DNA from: Ophiothrix spiculata
Taxonomy: Eukaryota; Echinodermata; Ophiuroidea; Amphilepidida; Ophiotrichidae
Length of the DNA stretch: 27,353 nt
Strand: one strand, 5' to 3'
NCBI GenBank assembly: GCA_000969725.1
Contig: JXSR01S007613.1
Positions 12,001 to 24,000 of this stretch are shown piece by piece. Below the pieces are notes generated by a model. It did no database searches. It saw only the letters and a program-made list of their open reading frames with translations, and was not told the origin of the DNA. A program made the translations under genes and the position numbers. Position 1 is the stretch's first letter. Every line of letters begins with the position of its first letter.

Positions 12001-15000
12001 AGACCCACATGCTGTTCAAATTTATTTGCATCATTATTTATCACATAAAAGAATAAAAAATATCTTGTGTTAATTTTCATCTTATCAGAATCAGATGTAA
12101 CAATTTACGTGTATTTCAGTGGTCAATTTGCTAAATCATCATCATAGCATCTCATAGTAAATGTGTTGTGATCTGAGAAAACCCTCCTTATGTCACACAA
12201 AACAAAAGCTCAGGATACAGGATATTTCAAGTGAGTGCAAGAAAGACGTTTCTACAATAGCTGTCACTTTACGTAAACTTGAACTGTACTCTGTAGAATG
12301 TCCAGTCTTGGGTCAGTGGTACTTGAAATGGTTCTTCAGCCACTCACATATGTGACCCATTATATCAAAAGGTACCTTAAGGGTCCCAAAATGAAAATTG
12401 TTTTTTTGGTCTCATCTGAAAGATTATATTTTAAGCTTTCAAATGACACCTTAGTTTTGGTTATTGGATGTTCGATTGCAAAGTTACATCAAAATTGTGT
12501 AAAGGCATCGGGCTGATTCAGAATACTACAGTTCTCAGAAAATCGAGTTCAAAGTTTCTGTACTCTTAAAACTTGAATGGAGAAATTATTTTTATCTTGT
12601 TTTTTAAAACCTTTGTCTTATGTTTTTGATGTTGGAACCTGATTAATATGATAGAATACACTTCAGAGGTATTGTTTCTGATGAAATTAGAAATTCGACC
12701 TTGGACGTGATTTTTGACTATGCTTATTAGCTTCAATGGCCCATATCTCATAATTTACTATGCCGACCTTTAAGTACCTTTCGATATAATGGGTCATATA
12801 TGGGAGAGAAATTTTGAGACGGTAGCCTGATCTTGAAGAGCCACACATCCCAAGAGATGGTTGTACACACTGGTAACTGATAACGGCCTCCATCTCGGTT
12901 GAGAGAGCTTCTTTGGATTCTGATGTGTGCTGCCTCTCTGACCTCTCTGGTGAACCATTTAGGGTCCTTATCAATGATCTTAGTGTCCTCAGGGGGCATA
13001 TTGTGACCACTATTGGTGTGTTCTTTGATAGGAGAGTCATCCCTGGAGTGATGTTCCTTGAGTCTTATTCCAAGGGATCTTATATTTTGCAATTTTAATT
13101 TGTGCTTTTTTTTAGGTCAATGATTTTGAGTCGTATTGTAAGCTGTACTTACAAGATAAGGTAGACGATGATGGCAAGCCGTTGCATCTTGTTTATGAAT
13201 ACAACAACCACCGATGGGAGGTTGGGCTTGTTATGAGTGACTCGGGATTCCAACATGTCAGCTTTGCCAATGCCATAGCAACAACTAAGGTAAGGGACAG
13301 GGGGATCAATATATTCAAAAACGTTGATTTTTTACTAACGTTCAAAGATTTTATGCCCTATCTAACATATAAAAATATGAAGTTTTAAAAACCATTGGGG
13401 TCGAGACATTGACCCCAGAAAACTAAAAAGATATTTTGACTTTTTTGAATAATAAACAGATTTTTATTTTTAGTAGTGTGATGTCATACAACACATGCGC
13501 TGCATTTCCTCACCTCATCGCAAAAATAGGGTCATATAAGCCGGGCATACAAGTATTATAAAATCCCTTACATGTATAACATAATTGCGTGACCTACTGG
13601 ATACGGTGTCTGCCTATTGCCTGGAAGGTCCATGAATCGAATCCCATGCTGACATTTTTTTCTTCTCAAACCTTCTTTTCTTATGACTCTTATCAGTACC
13701 TATAATTATTATACATATTTAAAAAATTGATACATTTTTTTCTAATACCGAAACAAATATGATACCATGATACCATCACTCATCTCAAAAATATTACATA
13801 ACTAATTCCATTGTCTTTGAGTAACCATATGTAACCTGCTCCCAAGAAACCCGGGAAAACTCATTTTTCTGATTTGTCCATATTGAAAATGCTGACATTA
13901 CAAGCTTTAAAATGATATATCACTTGTTGACATTGCTCAATCTTTTGTCCATGAAAAGTCAATATTTCCTAAGAAAATGCCTTTGTTTTCAATTGATTTT
14001 GGGCAAGTGTATTGGGCTGTAACTCCATACATGTTCTGGCGACTTCATGGGAGCAAGTCACATATGTATTTAGAGAACTTTTTTATTTACATTAATTCTT
14101 TTGGAAAAGAATATTTGTGATGATTGTAACGGTCCTTAAAAGTATTACCTGTCAGAGCAAAATTAGGGAAGTATCGCTATGGTAACATGGTTTCTTCTTT
14201 TTTTCATACAGGGAGGGACACACGTTGACCACGTAACCAAACGAATCACAAAGAGTTTGATTGAGAAGATTGAATCCAAAATTGAGAATGTCAAGCCACA
14301 CCAGGTAGGTTTCATTAGATTTGTTACATAAAGGTCCATTCATGCGATATTACAGTACAGGGGTAGAAATTTGTTCAAGGATGCGAGAATCTTATTGGAT
14401 TCTTGTGAAACTACCAAGGGAGAATATTTGCAAGAATCTTTTGATTCTTTTACATTCATACACAGTGTATTCTACTAACTTTACAATTAAGAATCTATTT
14501 GGATTCTCTCAAAATCTTCTAAGGGGAATCTCTGCGAGAATGGATTCTCGGATTCTCGCTGAATTTTCAGCCCTGTAGTATTGTGTAAGGTTATGAATTT
14601 CGAGAATTTTAGTGCTTAAGATTCTCAAAAATATTTAGGATGGGATTCGGTAATCCTGTTTGGTTCTGTTGACTATAATTCAAGACATTGGAAGTCCATA
14701 CAAAATGTTTAACGGAATCTATAAGCTTGTATCTCAACTCAAACATGTATATTCGTCAGATCTGGAATCTTTAATTGTTTGCCACAAATAAACACACAAA
14801 TGATATGCTTTTCAAGCTTTTTCAAACACCTCACATATAAGTAATTAGTAATTTTACCTCATTTGCTTTATGCAATTCATATTCGAGATTTGAGTAAGCT
14901 TATTTTCTTCCCGGGACAGAATCATCTTGGTCGGGAAAAGGATTTACAGATTTTCTAACAACTTTAGTACGGTATAGTGTTACATGAGCATTCTATTGCA

Positions 15001-18000
15001 AATCATAAATGTGAATTAAAGTTCCATTCATTATTATGGACATTGCAGGCAAGCATATCAGTGCATGTGTTTAGGCAGTCCATTGAAAAGCACAACTGAT
15101 TACACTCTAGTGAAATCAGTAGTGGAATTCCTTAGAGGGGAGCGTGGCCGAGCAGTTAGAGCGTTGGACTCGTAATCGCATGAAATACATCTGTCGTGGG
15201 GTCGAGCCTTGGTCCCGGCACGTCTCCTTGTTTCCTTAAGCAAGAAACTTTACTCTACTTGCTTTGTGCTTCGGAAGGCACGTAAAGCTGTTGGTCCCAT
15301 ATGAAGTGTTCCTGACACTGTCGGTTGTAAAAGAACGTCACAAGCTATTGGAAAAGAGTAGGGAAAACTTTCCCGGTCATGTTGACTATACCTTCAAAAG
15401 TATATCATTTCTCTCTAGGACCAGAGAGCTTCGTCTTTGACTCCAATTGGAGTGTTACGAAGTATCTAAAGCAGAAGCAGAAATATATTATGTTGTGTAT
15501 CAAGAGCACATATTCCATGCACTGCACGCATGTAACCAGGGATAGTAAAATAGTCATGCATAAGGAAGTTTATTGGGCTATATCTCTTTAAGTGTTCTGG
15601 GACTTTGTCCGGGTTATGTGGGAGCAAATCAAAAATGTTATCTAAACATCAAGGTTAATATTTCAGAAGGAGGGCAGGGCTTCGAATAATGAGGGAAATT
15701 ATGGGGTAAAACAACAAGGTTTAAAAAAATCGTAAAAATACTAAAAAAGGTTTTTGTCTCCATACACCGTTGAAAATGCTTGAAAATTTCAGAAAACTCA
15801 CCTGTGTCAATGAAGCTCTGTTTCCGTTGATCCAAATGTTGTTTAAATGTCAAAAAGATTGCTGAGTTTTCATAAAAGAGTGAGATTTTGAAGCAAAAAT
15901 AAAGGCGTGATCGGCCATTTTTGATGAGTGCACACTGCCAAACAACACTCTCTAGTTGGTTATTCATTGCGCCGGGATCTTAACGCGATCTCTAGTTGGT
16001 TGAATGCTGCGTTAAATTATGCGATGATCAAATACACACGAATGGAGACAATCACGGAAGTCGGACTTTTGGACCTAAAAATGAAGGTCAAATCACTTTT
16101 ATGGTAAGTTTAGCTTGATGGATAAGCATGATATGGGATTTGTTGAAAACCTTGATGATTTAGAATTATTTTTTTATTTTAAAACAATAGAAGCTGTTTT
16201 GTTCCTAATTATGAACAAGGTCCTAAACTTCACCATTACCTCTTTTGTTTTCTCAGGTGAAAAGTCAGTTATGGGTCTTTATTAATGCTTTAATTGAGAA
16301 CCCTGCATTTGACTCTCAGACTAAAGAGAATCTGACCATACTCGCCAGGAAGTTTGGATCAAAATGCACCCTTAGCGAGAAATTTATCAAAGAGGTAAGG
16401 GAATTGGTGTTGAGTATTGGCCTTGATAACCACCTGATTTGATGTGTCAAGGCATTAACTTATCAGATTGTTTGGATAAATAATCAGTAATTTTGTTAAA
16501 ATGATTTGGTGAATTGATTGGTCATGATTAATTAATCATGATGTGACCTGGTTGTCTGCTGCTATTGTTATATATATGTCAGAAATTATACTCTGTAAAA
16601 CAAGTCGATTAATGATATTTTTGACTGGCACTGATTTTACGTGCTATAATACGTGCCCAAAGGGGAGCCGGGGGCACGTGCCCCTCTAGTTCAGTGTGTC
16701 GGTTGGGTGAAAAGGCCCATTTGGGTTATCTGGACAATAACAAGATATAATAGAAAGAGGAGGAGAGGGAAAAAAATCCCCCCAAAATGAAAATAGTTTG
16801 AAATGAGGGAAAAATTTTGTGTCTGTCAGTCAGTCAAAAATGTTTTGACAAATTGTTGAAAAACCAAGAAAAAGCATGATTTTGTGATTTGATCGGGTCT
16901 CTGTATTTTGTAGGTTAAAAATATTGATTTTTTTCTTGAAAGTAAAAAAATTACACCAGTCAGCTTTTTATGGTCAGTTGGTTAGCAGATCATTTTTTCT
17001 TTAGGCCTTTTCAATATTCAAGGAAAACACAGACAATCAATTTAAATCAATTAAAATGTTCAGGTATGTATACAAGAAGGTTTTTTGAAAGGGATGTATT
17101 GACAAATTCTGTGAGTGTGTTGTGGTCAAAATTAATTCTACTCTTGCGCATTTTCCTTTTTCAGATAACAACGTCTGGCATTCTAAGCAACATTCAGGAC
17201 AACGTCAAAGATAAACAAGTGGTAGGTTCTTTTTGTGAGCTGTGGGCTTATCTAAAGCAAGTTGAAATGAGGAATTAGTACAATACAATACAATGCAGGC
17301 ATTTATATAGCGCTCTTACATAAAAAAGAGGTATCACAGCGCCTTTACAAAATGAAACAAATAAAGTACAAATAATCAAATATCAAATAAATATGTCTTT
17401 AAAAGAGACCTGAAGGTTGCCAGTGATTGGGCATGATGGATATGGTAGGGAAGTTTATTCCAAAGGAATGGACCAGCAGCAGAGAAGCCTTTATCACCAG
17501 TGAGAGTATGTGTGCGAGGTGTAACGAGGAGTCTTGTGTCCTGGGCAGAACATAAACTGCCTCTGGTTGGTGTGTACAATTGAATAAGTTCAGTTTTGTA
17601 TGCAGGCGATTTAGATGAGTCCAAAAAACACTTGAATATTATAGTTAACAGTTTGAATTGGATGTGGCTATGAATCGGTAACCAGTGAAGTTCTTGAAGT
17701 AGATGGGTTGCATGATCATACTTTTTAGCCCAATAGATAAGTTTGGCGGAATGATTTTGGAGACGCTGAAGTCTGTTAATGTCTTTAGTTGTGATTCCAT
17801 AGAGAAGAGAGTTAGCATAGTCCAGCCTAGATGTAATTATGGCTTGAACTGCATCCTGACAGGCAGATTTGCCTAAGAACATGTGGATATATGTGTACAT
17901 TATGGGGCTAAGATGTTCTGTCTCTAGACCTTTTTCTAGACAAAAGAAGCATGTTAACTATGTGCATAAATCTTGAATTGGATGTACGAACTTGGTGTGT

Positions 18001-21000
18001 ATTTATTTTTATGTTTTCACTTGTATTTATTGCAACTTGTGATGAATTGTACATGCAAATTTCCATTAATAATAATAATAATAAAGGGTGCTTTTAGGGC
18101 GCAAAATCTTCCGAAGAACTCATGAAGAGTGCCAAAACAATACAAGAACACAACACTAACACTCAGGGAAAGCAAGACAGAACAGGTGGGTTTTGAGATG
18201 GCGTTTAAAAACAGGAAGTGTTGGAATACTGCGAATTCTGTTTGGAAGCGAGTTCCATACAGAAGACGCATCATAGTGGAACGAACGTTCACTGGCAGTT
18301 TTTAAGTTTAAATTGTGGAGTATTGGAGATATCAACTTATCCTTCATGAGTGACAAATATACAAACAAAAACAGTTATTTAACTTTCTCGGCTGAACCTA
18401 TTAATTAAATATGTATCTAATTTGTGAAGTGAATTTAGCATGGATTTAATGCAATACACAAGAATGAGCAAATGTGAACTTATGAATTAGGATTATATGT
18501 AACAGTAACAATGACAGTGTACAATAGACCTTTTCAAAATCCATTCGAAAATCTCCAGAACGTAGATCACATTGCCATTTTTTCAACCAATCACGTGCAA
18601 GCTCGTTAGTATGCATGATTTTGTCCAAAAAATTTTTCCCGAAAATTGCTCATATTTTCAGTGCAATAAAAGTGAAAAATAAATATAACCAGACCTATAC
18701 ATTTTTAGATGCACTAATTCTGAATAACTTTTGGCTGGTAGTACCACAAGCTCACTGACACAAAGAGTGAAATTTCCATTTGAAATCGGCTGATTAAGCT
18801 TTTGAAAGATTTCAAGTCACATCAGGGCGATCACACTAAAAGTGACTCGTTAGTGCTAACCCTAATTACAATATCAAATTCGTACACAGTCAGTTAACGT
18901 GAAGGTGCACATAACATTGAAGGTATTGTGCTAGTGAGTCACTTTTTCTATCGGCAATTGCCGGAAAGTGTAAAATCTGCTTCAGGGATTCTCGGAAAGT
19001 CTAGTTTTGAAAAGGTCTATTAATATTATAATAAGCAAACAAAACTGATCTTTTTAATGTATTTAACTACTCATCAGTTATTTCTAAGATTCTATATTAG
19101 TTTTTTATGGTGTTTTCAAAATCTGTTAATATTCACTCCTTCACTTTTCAGGAACTTATGGACAAGAAATTAAAGAGTGGAAGTAAATCCAACATTGATG
19201 GGCTCCCCAAACTACACGATGCCAATTTGGCCGGCACCAGATCTTCCAAAGATTGCACGCTGATACTGACTGAAGGCGACTCCGCCAAAGCATTGGCTGT
19301 TAGCGGTCTGGGGATAATTGGACGCGATTATTACGGTGTGTTCCCTTTAAGGGGAAAAATACTTAACGTCCGTGATGCAACTCATAAGCAGGTGTGTGTG
19401 CTTCATTCAAAATCACATCCCTTTTCTTTCTTTTTTAGCAAGAAGGAAATCTGTGAAATGATGAGCAGTTCGTCATCTTGTTGTGGTTTGAATACCACAT
19501 ATCTCACGTGCACATGATTTAGAATCTATCATCTGAGAACCAGCATTTTTTCTATGAGTTGAATGAAGTTGGCAATTGTTTTCGCCACGCTAATGACGCT
19601 AATTGGACAAAGGTCTCTGATGAAAACAAGATGCCCGTATGTCTACATTGACCATGTCCTACCTCAAGGATGCCTTTTCACTGATTTATTACTATTAATA
19701 GTATTTCACTGCAAATGACAGCTCCTAAACTGCCTGTACATATTCAATGTCGATGGAAGATGTATACCTTTTTGTATAATACAGTTTGTATTTTACATCA
19801 AAACAAAAATTTCAACTATTCTTCTTTGATTTGTGGAAAATAATGCTTAATACAAGGGGGTATCAACAAGTTTTAAAGATCACCAAGAAGAAAAAGAGCT
19901 ATATCAATGAACTTTTGTCAGGATGGTCACTTGTCAATGTTTACATTATTGTGCAAAAATGATGTCAATTGCATTTATACTTTTTTCAACAGGTGTCGAT
20001 AGATGTCAATAACCTGCCTTTGCTAACCATATAAACTAAATGGAGAAATCAAAGATATGAGGCGTAATTAAATCCCTACATTTGGAGGTTTACAGCCCAG
20101 AAATTCTATGAAGACACACCCAAAGTGTAAATGTTTGATACCATGGTATAGGTTAGAATCTCCTCTTTTCATTGATACCAATAAATATGGGAATCAGACA
20201 AAAAGTGATGTCACAATGACGTAATAAAGCAAGGCCTACCTGAAAATGTTAATTTTAGCAAATTACAATATGTGACCTGCTCCCATGAAACCTGGACAAA
20301 GTTGGGAAAAATCATTTGTCTGATTTGCCAGTATTAAAAACGCTGAAATTACATGCTTTAAAATGATGCACTCATTAACATTGCTCACCCTTATGCCACT
20401 GAAAAATCATTATTTCCCTTGAAAATTCCTATGTTATCTATTGATTTGTGGCATATTCATTGGCTGGCTGTAACTCAATAAGTACTCTGGCGACTTTGTC
20501 CGGGTTTTGTTGGAGCAAGTCACATATATAGATATTTTGGCTAACACAGGACCTCTGCTAAGTAGGTCTGTGGACAGTAGGTTTTAAGTGGGAGAAATGT
20601 GTTACTTTGCACATTGGCTTATTATGTTCCTGGGTGTATTTTTTCTTGGTGATCTTTAAAACTTTTTGATACCCATCATATATTTCTATAAGTGGATTTA
20701 GTCTATTGAGTGTTATTTTGTGAAAATTTTCTTTACAGGTGCAAAGTCACTTCATTGAATTTAAGTAATAAATAGATTATAATCTTAATCATTTGAAGGC
20801 CTACCCTTTCACACCTAAAAAATATGCATTTAATTTTCATTGTATCTTAAACAAATGGAGTGATTTTTCAGCAGTAAATAGAGTCTTTGCTTGACGAATT
20901 ATTAATTTAAATGGTTTACTTCACCATTTATAGATCAAAGAGAAGATGTTGTGTGTATCCCATCATGCATTGCTTCTTATGAGGTATTTGTACAGGAAAT

Positions 21001-24000
21001 TATGTGAGTAGTTAGTGATGAAATGTCCATAAATCAAAGTTAATTGTTGAAATCTTACATTTTGGGTATGTTTCATCACTAACTACTCACATGACTTCCT
21101 GTACAAAATTGTCCATAGGAAGCAATGCATCATGGGATACACACGATATCTTCTCTTTGTAGATCATGCAGAACACTGAAATCACCAATATAGCCAAGAT
21201 CTTGGGATTGCAGTATCGATCCAAATACGAGAAGCGTGAATCGCTAAAGACACTACGCTACGGCAAGCTGATGATCATGGCGGATCCAGACACCGACGGC
21301 TCGCATATCAAAGGATTGGTCATCAATTTCATACACACCAATTGGCCCAATTTGCTGAAACACAACTTTGTGGAAGTCTTCATCACACCCATAGTCAAGG
21401 TAGGCCCTCATTTATAAAGAGATATTTTGACGTAAAGTTTGGTCCACAGATTTGAAATTTGTTTTGATCTACTTGTCATCAGAAAAAAGATGTTTTAATA
21501 TTTTAGAGAAAAGGTTTAAACGTGTGATAAAATGTATCAAAAATAAATTGTAAATCAGGTTAGAATTCATTTCTAATTTTAATTTCACTGCATGTTTGAA
21601 CCTTAAACCTATCATCTAAAATAAATTGCGAGCTTGGAATTGATTTCATTCCCTTTTGCGACTGTTTTTCCTGGATGAGGTGTTAGATAAGTGGGGATAG
21701 AACTGAAGACCACTCTTCCCCATCTGACACATTAGCTCAGTTGGTGAAACATGCCAAGGTCCCAGGTTCAAATCCTGAATGGTCAGTGTTTTTTTTTTCA
21801 CTGACTGTGATGTATATTGTATGGTTGACCAGTTTATAATTCATTTCAAAATATTTTGATGTTTGTAAATTTGTAAATTCTTTATATGAATCGTGTAGAG
21901 AAAACAAGTGGATCTTTGCAACATTTGAAAATTTACTCTGTTCCAATATTTTTCCTAATGAACACACATTTTTGTTCAATTAAGAAGCTGTACGTGTCGT
22001 GACTATAAACCTCTTCATGAACAAACTTTTTCAAATTAATGTATTTGTCAGATGCTAGTGTTATTTCACTTCAATTAACTTGATTCATATTAGTCAAATC
22101 TGGAATATATGTATGAGTACTTATGAAAAAACAACTCCAACAATTCATCTGTTTCATATATTTTGTCTTGTGTTTAGTGGAAGGAATGAAAAAGAAGATG
22201 AATCAGTGACAATTGATCCCGGGGGAGGGGGGCACTCAAATATAATGTTGCAGGTATAGGGTGACCAAGAAAAAGGTGAAATAGGGTTGTTTTTGAGGAC
22301 TGAAGGATGAAGCAGGTGACACTGATTAGGGTATCAAAAACAGCAATTTTGGCAATTTTCAAGAAATAGGGTACTTTTTCAAACCCTTGTGTAAAAACAG
22401 TATTGATAAAATTCCCATTTTGGGTGTGAATAGGGGAAAAAGGGTATATTTTGGCTTCAGAACCCTCCACCCTTTAGGGGGTGTTTTGAAAAACTGTGGT
22501 CACGCTATGCCTGCAACATTATACTTGAGTGCCCCCCCCCCACTTCCGCGCAATTGATCGTCATATGCCATGGGCTGTGATGTAACAGCTGTTTCATTTG
22601 CCAAATGCCTAATTTGTTTTCCGTTTCCTCTTTTTATTCAATGTGTAACATTCTCCTATTCAAGGTAGTATTCAAACCTGTTGACAAGTTAAGCATATAG
22701 GTTTTCCATATTGGACTGAAGGGTTGTTCACTGCATACAGCACTTGTAAAGTATGATTTGCATACCTTGAGTCATAATTATTGCTACAGGCTAAAATATG
22801 TCTGCCAATGACGTATGGAAACTTATATATTTATTTTGGTAAACTAATCCTCTAGTAATTCACCACTATTTTGTTTATATCTCTTCAACGAAACAAAAAA
22901 TGGTCGTGCATGTTTATAGGGGTTACAAGAAAAATATAAACTTCTATGTTGGATCAAAATCTTATTTTTTATTCAAAAAGTAAGGGTGGAAAAAGGTGAT
23001 CAGAATATACACCTAACTTAGTTTTTTTTAATCTCAAGTTTTCCTGATTTTTCCTCATTTTGAAAATAATGGGGGCACTATGTGGTAGTGCCCCAGAGAT
23101 GGATTTATCTTTGCTTTGATCTGAGATCAATTTTCACAAGTTTGATCGATTTTCTTTCTGATCTCTTTGTCAATTTCTCCCTCTAGGTAACAAAGGGAAA
23201 GAAAAAGCAGTCATTTTACTCATTGCCGGAGTATGAAGAGTGGAAATTACAGACCCCTGATTGGAAGAAATGGAAGATCAAATATTACAAAGGTGAGATT
23301 GAGGGCATTTAAAATGGCAATTCATGATCCACTTTCCATCTTCAAGGTCACTGCTACCAAATTGAGTTTTGAAGCTAGTTATTACCCTTTACTACAGGAG
23401 TAGGATGAAATTTTTCAGTTTACACTTCCTAATACACAAATTTTGTATTAACCCAGAATATATTTGTTCTTGTTTTTATCTATTTGTTTCTTGTAATATA
23501 TGTATATATGGAAATAAAGAACCTTGAACCTTGAATATGCCACCTTGTTTAAGGAAAGAGACTTTCTTTAGGCAAGTTGTTAACAGGGGAATTTCTTTAT
23601 AAAAATTCAACATAATCATGCAAAAAGTAGAATTATCAAAGCCACCAAGGTTACATTCGTGTCCTTGATGGGAAAGCTAAGAAGAAAAAAAAAGCCAAAC
23701 TGAAGGTGTTTGTATAGCAAATGAATTTAAATGTGTAAATCCATGTTTTATACAAGATCATGTTTGTTTTGATGGCAGGGTTGGGGACTAGCACCACCCG
23801 AGAAGGACAGGAATATTTCCGTGACATTGAGAAGCATCGCATTGCTTTTACTTATGGCGGCCCTGAAGATGATGAATCGCTGACTTTGGTAAGAGAATTC
23901 ACAGATATCATAGTGGATCTGGATCTGGATCATTATACTCCAATTAAGCAGTAAAAACTGCATCACACTAGTTTATCTAAAAAAACACCCTTTAATAATA

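Noticed and set aside
13587-13652. Functional tRNA gene
   Set aside because: The acceptor arms do not pair and the boxes are degenerate. More likely a SINE head remnant.
14357-14576. hAT MITE with ACAGGG ends
   Set aside because: The ends are only partly complementary and the 8 bases on each side do not match, so no insertion can be shown.
15638-15967. 109-codon frame on the - strand as a possible small gene
   Set aside because: No domain, splice partner or start context could be supported, and the sequence looks repeat-derived. Listed only as a possible repeat.
21724-21786. Functional tRNA gene
   Set aside because: A and B boxes are present but the anticodon arm is missing and the total is too short. 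Kept as a tRNA-like segment.
23651-23720. Possible extra top2 exon encoding a Lys-rich stretch (GYIRVLDGKAKKKKK)
   Set aside because: No AG/GT borders in the right phase, and exons 13 and 14 already join in frame across YYKGLGTST. The run of A explains the lysines.
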